DNA of 64,000 bases from Chloroflexota bacterium (GCA_003228115.1 QEVV01000002.1:1-64000); one strand, 5' to 3'; positions 53,075 to 62,210 are shown, counted from the first letter of the stretch. Notes: generated by a model from the letters alone, not told the origin. Made by a program: numbers and translations.

Positions 53075-54016
53075 CTATCCCCACGGCCAGCTCAGTAAGT
53101 CCATTCCGCGCGTTGCTGTAGCGTTCTTGGTCGCAACAAGTCCTAGAACCTCGATTGCTCCCGTCTTTCTGCAAAGTCCACAAACTTCTGCCATGGAGTC
53201 TCCCGTCTTATACAAGTCATCAATGATGATGATAGCTTCACCTTGTAAATCGCCCGCAAGCACGGCCGTAGCCCCTTGTTCTTGGTTAAACTCGGGCCGT
53301 GATCCATCAATGTCCTTCCGAGCCTCAACTCCAACAATTCTCCGCGGCAGAACGAGGCGTTTGCCGAGCGTTTCTGCCAGGCCTCTTCCAAGGTAGGTTA
53401 CCAAAGTCTCCTTTCGTGCCGGGTCAGAGGAGGGGACAGTAACGATAGTGTGGGCTCTGGCATATCGCGGATGCCGATCAATGAACTCAGTCATCCAATC
53501 AAGAATCTCCCCTGCCGCTTTCTGATTCCGGACTGGCACACTTTTAGTGTAATCCTTGGCTTTATACACCAACCCTCCCAACTTTGTGCGAACAAAGCCG
53601 CCTCCCGGTTCCAAGGGAATCGTGTGGGGGGCCAAGGCGTGAGATTCATCTAATCGATCCTCAATAGTCAGGCTGTGTCCCACCACCATTAGAAATTCTT
53701 CCAAATCTTCTTGCTGGACGTTCGACACCGTGAAAGCTTGCCTCGGGGCTGAAGGCAAATATTGAGGACCCGTCGGCAACGGACGTCGCATAGCGCTTAC
53801 GACTGCTTGCGGAAATGCCGCTCGTACGATCGAGCTCCAATCAACTGTGGAACCACCCTCGCAGGTCACTTCCGCAGCGACGGATTCCCCTAGCGCTATG
53901 AGCTTTGATTCCAACAAAAAGCTACAGAAAGCCATGTTGAGATCAAGACGGCGTAGGAGGGGCCCATATGTCAACGACCCTCTGTCCACCAGAGAGTGCC
54001 CTGGGGCTATTGCCAA
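53075..54016 (-). CDS. Phosphoribosyltransferase-domain protein with unknown N-terminal domain
   Basis: A 313-residue protein. The C-terminal half is a type I PRTase: TIVTVPSSDPARKETLV, then the PRPP-binding loop AIIIIDDLYKTGDSMAEV. The N-terminal 150 residues match nothing I recognise. Start is TTG 54016, 12 bases after the phosphofructokinase stop; ATG 53935 is an alternative. It precedes the dprA-like gene by 5 bases. Base composition dips here (53521-53580 is 47% G+C by count, against 65% in 54061-54120), which suggests transfer. It may be ComF-like, but ComF has a zinc-finger N-terminus, absent here. Confidence 0.82.
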   Translation of the reverse strand: MAIAPGHSLVDRGSLTYGPLLRRLDLNMAFCSFLLESKLIALGESVAAEVTCEGGSTVDWSSIVRAAFPQAVVSAMRRPLPTGPQYLPSAPRQAFTVSNVQQEDLEEFLMVVGHSLTIEDRLDESHALAPHTIPLEPGGGFVRTKLGGLVYKAKDYTKSVPVRNQKAAGEILDWMTEFIDRHPRYARAHTIVTVPSSDPARKETLVTYLGRGLAETLGKRLVLPRRIVGVEARKDIDGSRPEFNQEQGATAVLAGDLQGEAIIIIDDLYKTGDSMAEVCGLCRKTGAIEVLGLVATKNATATRGMDLLSWPWG

Positions 54017-54028
54017 ATAGCCAAAGGC

Positions 54029-55033
54029 CTAAGAGAAAAGCTGGGCAAGGTCGCAGGCCTCCGGGTCCACTGGCCGCGGAGATTGGCGTACCTCGCTCAA
54101 CGGAACGGGAACGATTGCACCGTTGACCATCGCCACCATGGTGCCGGTCTTCCCTTCCAGAATGAGTTCCACGGCCTTGGCGCCCATGCGGGACGCTGTG
54201 ATCCGGTCAAAGGCGGTTGGACTACCGCCGCGCTGGACGTAGCCCAGCACCGTGACCCTTATTGTGCTCGACATGAACTGCCCGAGGGCTGCGGCCAGAG
54301 AATGCCCAATGCTCGTGCCCGGAGCACCGCCCATACCTGTCTCACGGTCTATCCCCTCAATGCGGGAACCCTCCGCCACTGCAATGATGCTGAACTTGCT
54401 TCCTCGCTCCACCCGGGCAAGCACGCGATCTCGAATATCGGTGAGCGAGAGGGAAATCTCCGGCGATACGATCACGTCTGCGCCCCCGGCTAGCCCGCCG
54501 AGGACTGCCAGCCAGCCGCTGCGATTGCCCATGACCTCCACGACCATAATTCGGTGATGCGCCGCCGCCGTGGGATGCAGCTTGTCCAGCGCATCCATTA
54601 CAGCGTTCATGCCCGAATCGAATCCGATGCAGTACTCAGTGCCGGGCACATCATTGTCGATGGTCTTGGGGATTCCTACGAGAGGTAGACCGCGTTCGCA
54701 GATTTCCAGGGCTCCGCGTAATGACCCGTCCCCTCCCAGAACTACCAGGCCGTCCAGTTCATGGGCCTTTGCGGTCGCAAGGACTCGTTCGGCCGTTCCA
54801 GCAGGCGCTATCGGGTTGGTTCTAGAAGCACCGAGAATCGTCCCACCTTGGGGAAGTATGCCGGAGAGCGCCCTGAGGGTAAGATCCATAAAGTCATCTT
54901 CGAGCAGGCCCAGCCAGCCGTTCCTGAAACCCAGCACCTCGACGCCGTCAGCCAAGGCACGGCGAGCCACCGCTCTGATGGCCGCATTGAGACCCGGAAC
55001 GTCTCCCCCGCTGGTCAGTACGCCAATCCGCAT
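54029..55033 (-). CDS. pfkA: 6-phosphofructokinase (ATP-type with Lys at the second specificity site)
   Basis: Phosphorylates fructose-6-phosphate, 334 residues. N-terminal GVLTSGGDVPGLNAAIR, phosphate loop GGDGS (Gly103) and catalytic PKTIDND (Asp126). Gly at the E. coli 104 site is the ATP form, while Lys at the 124 site (PK instead of PG) is shared with PPi enzymes; this mixed pair is known from the actinobacterial-type group III PFKs. ATP use is likely but not certain. It ends 12 bases before the PRTase gene and starts 9 bases after the aldolase gene. Confidence 0.93.
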   Translation of the reverse strand: MRIGVLTSGGDVPGLNAAIRAVARRALADGVEVLGFRNGWLGLLEDDFMDLTLRALSGILPQGGTILGASRTNPIAPAGTAERVLATAKAHELDGLVVLGGDGSLRGALEICERGLPLVGIPKTIDNDVPGTEYCIGFDSGMNAVMDALDKLHPTAAAHHRIMVVEVMGNRSGWLAVLGGLAGGADVIVSPEISLSLTDIRDRVLARVERGSKFSIIAVAEGSRIEGIDRETGMGGAPGTSIGHSLAAALGQFMSSTIRVTVLGYVQRGGSPTAFDRITASRMGAKAVELILEGKTGTMVAMVNGAIVPVPLSEVRQSPRPVDPEACDLAQLFS

Positions 55034-55042
55034 GAACGCTCC

Positions 55043-56107
55043 CTAAGAGCCGCGATACTCTTTGTGCCACTCCAGGCTCTTCTGGTCCAAAGACGGGGCT
55101 CCGCCATCCCCACGAGAGTTCCATGGCGTAGCGTTAGAGGCGATGGCCTTGATCCGGTTGAAGTTGTATACGCCGTCCGTCTCTAGGAAACGGACCATAG
55201 CGTCGGTGTCAGGGTAGAACTGAAGCGACTGCTGCCACATCGCCCGGCCGCAGAGGAACCCACTGGCTCCGGCATCGACGGAGAACTGGAGGTTGAAAAG
55301 GAACTCATCAATATCGACGCCGCCGCTGAGAATCACCCAAGGCTTGGAAGACGCCGCGTCCAACTGTTTGCAGATGTCCTTGACCTCCTTGACCCCATAG
55401 ACCGGCTCGCGAGTCTTGGAGTCGAAATAGGCGTTGCAGAACTCTTCTGTGAATTTCAGACTGGTGGGGAATTCCAGCTTCAGCACGTCCACCCGATACT
55501 CTGGCTTGGAGAACTCGGTGGCGCTGGCAATGGTGATACGAGGTTTGGCCAAGGCGTACTCAGGGCCGTCTGTCGACGGCTCGTCCACCGCATAGCCCAC
55601 CGTCTCTAGCAAAAAGGGGATGTCCTCTTCCACGCAAGCCTCTCCCACCTGGCGCACGACATCGTGCTGGTGCTTGAGGACTTCCTCCGGAGCATCCGGG
55701 TGGTAGTGGATCAGCAGCTTTACCGCGTTGGACCCGGACCGTTTCACCTTACTCACGGACCAGCCGTCCAAGATCATCGCCTTTCTGCCCTTGCCAGAGG
55801 GGCCAGCCTCATAGCCCGAGTGCTCCACCGCCAGCAGGACCCCTACCTTGGGCGGCAGGGCCTCAAGCGTGTAAGGGAAGCCATAGATGGGATCCATGAG
55901 GGTCGCTGTGGAATGAGGAGCCAGGACGCCCGTAATAGCAACCTTGGCCGCAACTACGTCCTCCGGTGTCTGTTTGCGGCCGTCGCCCAGCACCTTCTGA
56001 AGCGCCTGCTCCATGGAACCTCGCTGGTCTATAGCCAGCATCAAGAAGCGACCGGACGCGTCGCTCAACTGTTTCAGATTGATCAGCTTCCCCGCTGATA
56101 GGGCCAT
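55043..56107 (-). CDS. LacD-like tagatose/fructose-1,6-bisphosphate class I aldolase
   Basis: A 354-residue TIM-barrel aldolase of the LacD group. Features are LMLAIDQRGSMEQAL at the N-terminus, LMDPIYGFP, AVKLLIHYHPDAP with the Schiff-base Lys strand, LKLEFPTS, and PWVILSGGVDIDEF. Paired with phosphofructokinase, it would split the product fructose-1,6-bisphosphate (or tagatose bisphosphate). ATG 56107 follows GGGAGG by 6 bases. The pair forms a glycolytic unit and heads the operon that goes on to the PRTase and dprA-like genes. Confidence 0.88.
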   Translation of the reverse strand: MALSAGKLINLKQLSDASGRFLMLAIDQRGSMEQALQKVLGDGRKQTPEDVVAAKVAITGVLAPHSTATLMDPIYGFPYTLEALPPKVGVLLAVEHSGYEAGPSGKGRKAMILDGWSVSKVKRSGSNAVKLLIHYHPDAPEEVLKHQHDVVRQVGEACVEEDIPFLLETVGYAVDEPSTDGPEYALAKPRITIASATEFSKPEYRVDVLKLEFPTSLKFTEEFCNAYFDSKTREPVYGVKEVKDICKQLDAASSKPWVILSGGVDIDEFLFNLQFSVDAGASGFLCGRAMWQQSLQFYPDTDAMVRFLETDGVYNFNRIKAIASNATPWNSRGDGGAPSLDQKSLEWHKEYRGS

Positions 56108-56220
56108 GACGACCTCCCAAAGTGTTCGTAAGTACAACGCCCACGCATCAAGCCGGGCATCGCTGAAGGTAGCCTACCGTGTCTCCCAACGCCGTTCAAG
56201 CCCGTGCCCGGCACTTTTTA

Positions 56221-56249
56221 TTGACAGCCTGAACGAGCCAAGGCTACGC
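56221..56249 (+). promoter_or_regulatory. Possible promoter of the acyl-CoA mutase gene
   Basis: -35 TTGACA (56221-56226) is a full consensus; the best -10 at 18 bases is TACGCT (56245-56250), which matches at three positions only. It lies about 30 bases before the ATG at 56282. Confidence 0.35.
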
Positions 56250-56281
56250 TGACCCTAGCAACATGAGGGGCGAGTAGTGCG

Positions 56282-57919
56282 ATGGTAGAAAGCAAAGAAC
56301 TGAAGAGCGAAACGCCAGGATTCGGGCCAGAGCGAAAGGAATCCTTCACCACTATCTCGGCCCTGCCGATTGAAAGGGTCTACACGCCTGAGGATGTGGC
56401 CGATGTCGATTACGAGAAGGATGTCGGCAATCCTGGCGACTACCCGTACCTGCGGGGACTCCACCAAACAGGGTACCGGGGAAAGCTCTGGACCATGCGC
56501 ATGTTCGCTGGATTCGGAGGAGCGGAGGAGACAAACCAGCGCTTCAAGTACCTATTGGAGCACGGCCAGACGGGGCTCAGCACCGCCTTCGATATGCCCA
56601 CCCTCTATGGCTACGACACCGATCACCCCTGGTCTCTAGGTGAGTTCGGCAAATGCGGCGTCGCCGTGTCCAGCTTGCGTGATATGGAAGTCCTCTACGA
56701 CGGCCTTCCCCTGGACACCATTACAACGTCCATGACCATCAACAGCCCGGCGGCCATCATCTGGGCCATGTACATCGCTGCCGCGGAGAAGCGGGGCATC
56801 CCCGCCGCCAAGCTCGGCGGCACTACGCAGAACGACATCTTGAAGGAGTACATCGCCCAAAACGAGTACATCTTCCCTCCGGAACCCTCCATGCGTCTCG
56901 TGGTGGACACCATTGAGTTCGCTACCCAGCACCTCCCCAAATGGAACCCGGTAAGCATCAGCGGATACCACATCCGTGAGGCAGGCTCCACGGCTGTCCA
57001 AGAACTGGCTTTCACGCTCTACGACGGGTTGGAGTACGTCCGATGGTGTTTGGAGCGGGGTCTCGACATCGACGACTTTGCCCCGCGATTGAGCTTCTTC
57101 TTCAATATCCACAACGAGTTCTTTGAAGAGATCGCCAAGTTCCGAGCGGCCCGCCGCATCTGGGCGCACGAGATGCGGGAGACCTTCGGCGCCAAAAACG
57201 AGCGGTCTTGGTGGATGCGTACCCATGCTCAGACCGCCGGTTGCGCCCTGACGGCCCAGCAGCCTGAAAACAACGTCGTGCGGGTAGCGCTCCAAGCGAT
57301 GGCAGCCGTTCTGGGCGGCACGAACTCCCTCCACACCAATGGCATGGACGAGGCCTGGGCCCTACCGTCGGAGAAGGCCGCGCTATTGGCCCTCCGAACG
57401 CAGCAACTCATCGCCCATGAGAGCGGGGTCGCCAACACGGTGGACCCATTGGGCGGAAGTTATTTCGTTGAATCCCTCACCAGCCAGATCGAAGAAGGAG
57501 CACGGGAGTACTTCCGCCGCATCGACGATCTGGGAGGCGCCCTGCCCTGCATCGACAACGGCTTCTTCGTCAGAGAGATAGCCGACGCTTCGTACCGCTT
57601 CCAGAGAGAGGTGGAGGACAAGGAACGCATCATCGTAGGAGTGAATGACTTCGTCACGAACGATGAGATGGATATCCCCATCCTTCAAATGGACCAGGAA
57701 GGGGAGCGCAAGCAGATCGCCCGCCTTGCTGAGGTACGTCGGACCCGAGACAATCGGGAAGTCAGCAGGACATTGGAAGGCCTCCGGCAGGCGGCCAGGG
57801 TCAATAAGAACCTAATGCCCTATCTGGTGGACGCCGTGAAAGCCTACGCCACCCTCGGCGAAACAATGGACGTTCTCCGAGATGTGTTCGGTGTCTACGA
57901 ACCAACCTGGGGAGCGTAG
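56282..57919 (+). CDS. icmA: B12-dependent acyl-CoA mutase large subunit, isobutyryl-CoA-mutase-like
   Basis: Coenzyme-B12 radical mutase TIM-barrel subunit, 545 residues, without the C-terminal B12-binding domain, so a separate small subunit is required; none is in the window. Core motifs: [30 protein letters not shown] and RTHAQTAG. The two specificity residues are Phe75 in RMFAGFG and Gln193 in EYIAQNEY, 118 apart, as in isobutyryl-CoA mutase (Phe80/Gln198), whereas methylmalonyl-CoA mutase has Tyr89/Arg207. So the likely reaction is isobutyryl/n-butyryl-CoA interconversion. The B12 importer at 37-40 kb fits the cofactor need. Confidence 0.88.
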   Translation: MVESKELKSETPGFGPERKESFTTISALPIERVYTPEDVADVDYEKDVGNPGDYPYLRGLHQTGYRGKLWTMRMFAGFGGAEETNQRFKYLLEHGQTGLSTAFDMPTLYGYDTDHPWSLGEFGKCGVAVSSLRDMEVLYDGLPLDTITTSMTINSPAAIIWAMYIAAAEKRGIPAAKLGGTTQNDILKEYIAQNEYIFPPEPSMRLVVDTIEFATQHLPKWNPVSISGYHIREAGSTAVQELAFTLYDGLEYVRWCLERGLDIDDFAPRLSFFFNIHNEFFEEIAKFRAARRIWAHEMRETFGAKNERSWWMRTHAQTAGCALTAQQPENNVVRVALQAMAAVLGGTNSLHTNGMDEAWALPSEKAALLALRTQQLIAHESGVANTVDPLGGSYFVESLTSQIEEGAREYFRRIDDLGGALPCIDNGFFVREIADASYRFQREVEDKERIIVGVNDFVTNDEMDIPILQMDQEGERKQIARLAEVRRTRDNREVSRTLEGLRQAARVNKNLMPYLVDAVKAYATLGETMDVLRDVFGVYEPTWGA

Positions 57920-57932
57920 GCAGGTTTGCGGA

Positions 57933-58247
57933 GTGCAAGTTCTGCGGGAGGCCACTGGGCTCAATGTGCGCCTGACTGACGAGCGCCTCGCGCATATCCT
58001 TGACCATAGAGAGATGGAAGGCACTGCACCCGCACTGGCACGGACGCTTCAAGAACCTACCCACATTGTTGAATCTACGAGTGATGCTTCTGACCGCCTT
58101 TACTACCGGCCATATTCTCATCCTCACTTAGGGGATAAACTGCTATGTGTGGTAGTGAAAGTGCTTCTTAAAGACACCTTCATCATCACAGCCTATCTGA
58201 CCGACATGGTCAAAAGGGGAACCATACTGTGGTCAAGAAGCGATTAG
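57933..58247 (+). CDS. Small RelE/barnase-like protein, possible toxin of a two-gene module
   Basis: About 104 residues. The pattern VRLTDERLAHILDHREME, then LYYRPY, LLCVVVKVLL and FIITAYLTDMVKRGTILW recalls small barnase/RelE-like (PBECR or DUF4258-type) proteins that often occur beside a DUF2283 protein. Catalytic residues cannot be assigned with certainty. The start is uncertain: GTG 57933 or GTG 57966; neither has a good ribosome binding site. The end overlaps the next gene by 19 bases. A toxin role is inference from the pair arrangement. Confidence 0.65.
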   Translation: MQVLREATGLNVRLTDERLAHILDHREMEGTAPALARTLQEPTHIVESTSDASDRLYYRPYSHPHLGDKLLCVVVKVLLKDTFIITAYLTDMVKRGTILWSRSD

Positions 58248-58441
58248 CCGTTTGGTACGATCCCGAAGGCGACTACCTGGAGGTCATCTTCGAACAAAAC
58301 GAAGGCTTTTTCCGTGAGACCGAGGATGACAGGGTCATGGAGAAGGTAGACGCTCAAGGCAACGTGCTGGGCTTTTCTATCCTGTCCGTGAGTTCCTTGA
58401 AAGGCAAGGCACCGCTTGAATTGGCCCTAGATCAGGGGTAG
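58229..58441 (+). CDS. DUF2283 family protein, possible antitoxin
   Basis: A 70-residue DUF2283 protein. The family pattern is WYDPEGDYLEVIF, then DRVMEKVDAQGNVLGFSILSVS. Start is GTG 58229, after AAGGGGA, overlapping the preceding gene. DUF2283 proteins are frequent partners of small DUF4258-like or RelE-like proteins; an antitoxin function is likely but I know of little direct proof. Confidence 0.82.
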   Translation: MVKKRLAVWYDPEGDYLEVIFEQNEGFFRETEDDRVMEKVDAQGNVLGFSILSVSSLKGKAPLELALDQG

Positions 58442-58464
58442 AGGACTCTTAGGGCCAGCGAAAC

Positions 58465-58753
58465 ATGTCTAGACAAATGGTAACGAACCGGCACAAGCTC
58501 ACTATAGAAACGCAGCTGGATATGCAGGGTCGGATAGTCATACCGGCCTCTGTACGAAAAGCACTCTCACTACACCCAGGGGACAAACTCATTGTTCGGC
58601 CTGAGGGCGAAACGGTCGTGCTTGAGAGGCGTGAAACCATCCTCGCTGCCCCTTAGAGGCCTTTATGCCCACGTCCCTCCCGAAGTTGGCATTGTCGACG
58701 AGTTGATTGCTGAAAGGCGAGCCGAAGCTCAACGAGAACTTGAGGATAACTGA
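58465..58753 (+). pseudogene. AbrB/VapB-type antitoxin with a one-base frameshift
   Basis: The first frame encodes 63 residues of a swapped-hairpin AbrB domain (MQGRIVIPASVRKALSLHPGD) and stops at 58656. A +1 frame then continues with LRGLYAHVPPEVG, VDELIAERRAEAQRELEDN and a TGA at 58751-58753, which is the expected C-terminal toxin-binding tail of VapB-like antitoxins. Removing one C from the CCCC run at 58649-58652 would restore one frame. No PIN-domain toxin follows; rdgB starts right after. It is an orphan remnant, or the frameshift is a consensus error. Confidence 0.85.
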
Positions 58754-58769
58754 ATCCCCCCCTTCCACA

Positions 58770-59378
58770 ATGAAAAAACTTCTCCTCGCCACCACCAACG
58801 CCCACAAGGCTCATGAGCTGGCCTCCCTCCTGGGCGACGTGCCCTTCGTTCTGACCACACCTCAGGAAGAAGGGCTCAGCCTAGAGGTGGAAGAGACCGG
58901 AACAACCTTCGAGGAAAACGCCGCGCTTAAGGCGCTGGCGTTCGCGAAGGCCAGCGGCCTCCTCTCTTTAGCCGACGACTCCGGCATTGAGATCGCTGCG
59001 CTTGGTGGCGCACCAGGAATCTACTCCTCCCGCTACGCCGGGCCGGACGTCACAGACGAGGGTCGGGTACAATTTCTTCTAGATAAGATCAAAGATGTTC
59101 CCGATGGCAAACGGCAAGGGCGCTTTCGGTGCGTGGTGGCGATTGCTGGGCCAGAGGGAGACGTATCGTTCTTTCAGGGCACGGTAGAGGGAGTCATCAC
59201 GTTCGAGCCCACAGGAGAAAACGGCTTCGGCTACGACCCTATCTTCTTTCTGCCGGACCGGGGTTGCACCACGGCCCAGCTTGCACCCGAAGAGAAAAAC
59301 CGCATCAGCCACCGCGGACAAGCGGCCCGGGCCGCATCAAAGGCATTGCGACAGATGGCAACTGAAGCGACATCATGA
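58770..59378 (+). CDS. rdgB: Non-canonical purine NTP pyrophosphatase (RdgB/HAM1)
   Basis: Removes ITP, dITP and XTP from nucleotide pools. The 202-residue protein has LLLATTNAHKAHEL (nucleotide loop), FEENAALKALAFA, LADDSGIEIAALGGAPGIYSSRYAG and GFGYDPIFFLP, with SHRGQA at the C-terminus. ATG 58770 begins the conserved strand. Its stop overlaps the moaA start by 4 bases (ATGA), which couples the two genes. Confidence 0.96.
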   Translation: MKKLLLATTNAHKAHELASLLGDVPFVLTTPQEEGLSLEVEETGTTFEENAALKALAFAKASGLLSLADDSGIEIAALGGAPGIYSSRYAGPDVTDEGRVQFLLDKIKDVPDGKRQGRFRCVVAIAGPEGDVSFFQGTVEGVITFEPTGENGFGYDPIFFLPDRGCTTAQLAPEEKNRISHRGQAARAASKALRQMATEATS

Positions 59379-60412
59379 CAACTCAAGCACGCCCAACATC
59401 GCTCAAGGACTCTCTTGGGCGGATTCTGCGGGACCTCAGGATCTCGGTCACGGATCGTTGTAACTTCCGCTGTCCCTACTGCATGCCAGCGGAAATATAC
59501 GGCGAGCGTTACCACTTTCTACCCAAAAACACCGTCCTCACCTTTGAGGAAACAACCCGGCTGGCGAAGCTGTTCGTGGGGCTGGGCGTCCGCAAGCTGC
59601 GGCTGACAGGCGGCGAGCCTCTGCTTCGACAGGACGTCGAGCAGCTGGTCTCCATGCTTTCAGGCATTGATGGCCTGGAAGACCTTTCCATGACCACCAA
59701 TGGATCGCTCCTAACGCAGAAAGCCCAGGCTCTCAAGGACGCTGGCCTTCAACGCATCACCGTCAGCATGGACAGCTTGGACGACGCCGTCTTCAAGCAG
59801 ATGAGCGGCCGCAACTTCCTCCCTCGCCACGCGCTGGAGGGCATTCGCGCCGCTGAGGACGCAGGTTTGTCGCCAATCAAGATCAATTGCGTTGTGCAGA
59901 AAGGCGTCAACGACCACACTATCGTTGACCTTGCCAGGCATTTCAAAGGGACCGGCCACATCGTCCGCTATATCGAGTTCATGGATGTGGGCACCCTAAA
60001 CAAATGGGATCTCGCCCAGGTGATGCCAGCCAGGGAAGTCGTGGAGCGTATCAGCGCCGAGATGCCCTTGGAGCCCGTCGACAAGAATTACCCCGGCGAG
60101 GTCGCCAATCGGTACAGGTACATTGATGGAACCGGTGAGATCGGGGTCATCGCCTCGGTAACGCAGCCCTTCTGCCAAGACTGCACCAGAGGCCGCCTTT
60201 CCGCTGAAGGAGAGCTGGTCACCTGCCTCTTCGCCAATAGCGGGACGGACCTGAAAACCCCAATGCGGGCTGGAGCTTCAGACGAGGACCTGATAGACAT
60301 GATTACAGGCGTCTGGCAGCGGCGGCAGGACAGGTACTCTGAACTTCGCTCTTCCCTCACCAGTAAACAACGCGAACTGCGTAAGGTTGAGATGTACCAC
60401 ATCGGTGGCTAA
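59375..60412 (+). CDS. moaA: GTP 3',8-cyclase MoaA
   Basis: Radical-SAM enzyme for the first step of molybdenum cofactor synthesis, 345 residues. The SAM cluster is in CNFRCPYCMP, followed by RLTGGEPLLRQD and MTTNG. The second 4Fe-4S cluster uses Cys in FCQDCTRGRLSAEGELVTCLF. Family C-terminal residues (VEMYHIGG) are intact, so the catalytic GG dipeptide ends the protein. A small hairpin (60432-60451) lies after it. It is coupled to rdgB by a 4-base overlap, and moaC lies past rnhA. Confidence 0.97.
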   Translation: MTTQARPTSLKDSLGRILRDLRISVTDRCNFRCPYCMPAEIYGERYHFLPKNTVLTFEETTRLAKLFVGLGVRKLRLTGGEPLLRQDVEQLVSMLSGIDGLEDLSMTTNGSLLTQKAQALKDAGLQRITVSMDSLDDAVFKQMSGRNFLPRHALEGIRAAEDAGLSPIKINCVVQKGVNDHTIVDLARHFKGTGHIVRYIEFMDVGTLNKWDLAQVMPAREVVERISAEMPLEPVDKNYPGEVANRYRYIDGTGEIGVIASVTQPFCQDCTRGRLSAEGELVTCLFANSGTDLKTPMRAGASDEDLIDMITGVWQRRQDRYSELRSSLTSKQRELRKVEMYHIGG

Positions 60413-60518
60413 GTCAAACCAGCAGCATGATTCCCCGCCAAGAAGCGGGGAGAGAACGCTGTAGTTCAACTGCCGCGATCCCAGGCGAGCGAATCTTACC
60501 TCCAAGACACTAGGTCTA

Positions 60519-60905
60519 ATGATTTCCATTTACACGGACGGCGCTTGCATCGGAAACCCTGGCCCGGGAGGCTGGGGAACTGTCATCATCGAAGACGGCG
60601 TCAAGCGCAGACTCAGCGGTGGCGAGGATCACACCACGAATAACCGCATGGAGATGATGGCGGCTATACAAGGTTTGGAGGCCGTTCCAGAGGGTTCTCA
60701 GGTCCTTCTCACTAGCGATAGCCAGTACTTGATCAACACCATGACCAAGAACTGGAAGCGCAACGCCAACAAGGACTTGTGGGACCGATTGGACAAGCTG
60801 GTGCAGGGCCGCTGGGTTCAGTGGGCCTGGGTCCGCGGCCACAACGGCCACCCGGAAAACGAAGAAGTGGACAAGCTGGCAACGAACGAGGCCAAGAGAA
60901 GATGA
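60519..60905 (+). CDS. rnhA: Ribonuclease HI
   Basis: Cuts RNA in RNA-DNA hybrids. The 128-residue protein carries the four catalytic acids Asp7 (YTDGAC), Glu45 (NRMEMMA), Asp67 (TSDSQY) and Asp118 (EVDKLA), and His108 in GHNGHPENE. The basic protrusion is short, so the protein is smaller than E. coli RNase HI (155). Its stop overlaps the moaC start (ATGA). Confidence 0.95.
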   Translation: MISIYTDGACIGNPGPGGWGTVIIEDGVKRRLSGGEDHTTNNRMEMMAAIQGLEAVPEGSQVLLTSDSQYLINTMTKNWKRNANKDLWDRLDKLVQGRWVQWAWVRGHNGHPENEEVDKLATNEAKRR

Positions 60906-61396
60906 CCATGAACTCACCCCAGAAACTAACGCATCTGGACGAAGCAGGCGCAGCCCATCAGGTGGACGTCGGGTCTAAGGAAATCACCCGACGAGAGGCA
61001 GTTGCTAAGGGCAGCATCCTTATGCAGCCTGAAACCCTGGCCCTTATCAAGGCCGGGCAGGTAGCCAAAGGCGACGTGTTCGCCACGGCGCGGCTGGCGG
61101 GAATCATGGGAGCCAAGCGGACATCGGACCTCATCCCACTATGCCACGTGCTGCCGTTGGACCAAGTGCAGGTTGACTTGGAAATCGATGAAAATCGTAG
61201 CGCCGTTGACGTAACAGCTACTGCCAAGATTACCGCCCGCACTGGCGTGGAGATGGAAGCCCTCACTGCCGTGATGACGGCAGCCCTAACGATCTACGAT
61301 ATGTGCAAGGCCGCCGACCGCTCCATGCGCATTCAGGACGTTCGGCTCGTTCGCAAGAGCGGTGGCAAGAGCGGCGACTACGTAGCAGAGGAATAG
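60902..61396 (+). CDS. moaC: Cyclic pyranopterin monophosphate synthase MoaC
   Basis: Second step of molybdenum cofactor synthesis, acting on the MoaA product. The 164-residue protein has [26 protein letters not shown], and the active-site region [22 protein letters not shown] with KSGGKSGDY at the C-terminus. The ATG at 60902 overlaps rnhA's stop; ATG 60908 is an alternative. MoaA and MoaC flank rnhA on one transcript. Confidence 0.97.
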   Translation: MTMNSPQKLTHLDEAGAAHQVDVGSKEITRREAVAKGSILMQPETLALIKAGQVAKGDVFATARLAGIMGAKRTSDLIPLCHVLPLDQVQVDLEIDENRSAVDVTATAKITARTGVEMEALTAVMTAALTIYDMCKAADRSMRIQDVRLVRKSGGKSGDYVAEE

Positions 61397-61397
61397 G

Positions 61398-62145
61398 TTG
61401 GAAGTCCTTCCAGGTATCCACCGGATTCCCCGCATCAAGGGACCCAACGCATACCTGCTGGAAGGCGAGGACCTTACCCTCATCGACACAGGCTGGCCGG
61501 GCAACGCCCCAACCATCCTCTCCTACATCCGAGCGCTGGGCTGGCAGACTGACCAACTGGCTCGTATCCTCATCACCCACGGCCATCCCGACCACACAGG
61601 CAGCGCCCGCTTTCTGCGCGAGGAAACGGGAGCCAGGGTCTTAGCTCACGCGGCCGATACCCAGCGTGACCGGACTGGCGTTCCCGTCGTGCGGCACGTG
61701 GGCATGCTGTTCATGCCTCTGCCGTCAGTCTGGCGAGTGTCGGTAGACATGGCTTTGGTGGATGGCGACAGCCTGCCCGTCATGGGCGGCCTTCGGGTTG
61801 TGCATGCGCCGGGTCACACCCCGGGCAGCATCTGTTTCTACCTTGAGGACAGCAACACCCCTTTTCACTGGCGACCTCATCAACCAGCGCGGCCCCTATG
61901 TCTCGCGGCCGGTCTATACACCTGGAACGGACTTCAAGGTTTTGAACGAATCGCTGCAGCGTGTGGGCGCCATGCGACTCGACCACGCATGCCTCTCCCA
62001 TGGGAACCGGGTACTGCACGAGGCCTCGAAAACAATCAGGAACGTCGCCCGTTGGCATTCGGAATCGCCTAAGTGGATGCAATGGCTGCAAAACGTGCCG
62101 AGGCTGGCACGCCTGGGAATCGAGGCTGGCTACCGGATGGAATGA
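61398..62145 (+). pseudogene. Metallo-beta-lactamase-fold hydrolase with a one-base frameshift
   Basis: The first frame (TTG 61398) carries THGHPDHTG (HxHxDH metal motif), VVHAPGHTPGSICFYLED and then loses the family pattern near 61858. A shifted frame continues TPLFTGDLINQRGPY, where TGD supplies the next metal ligand, and CLSHGNRV for the last His, ending at 62145. The two frames together equal a whole hydrolase of about 248 residues. The shift is at AACACCCC near 61852-61862. Either a recent mutation or an error. The N-terminal part begins 1 base after moaC. Confidence 0.85.
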
Positions 62146-62210
62146 AACCGGCAACAACGTTGGTGGCGTCCCAATAACCCCCACCAGATTCCCACATCCC
62201 GGAGTACCGC

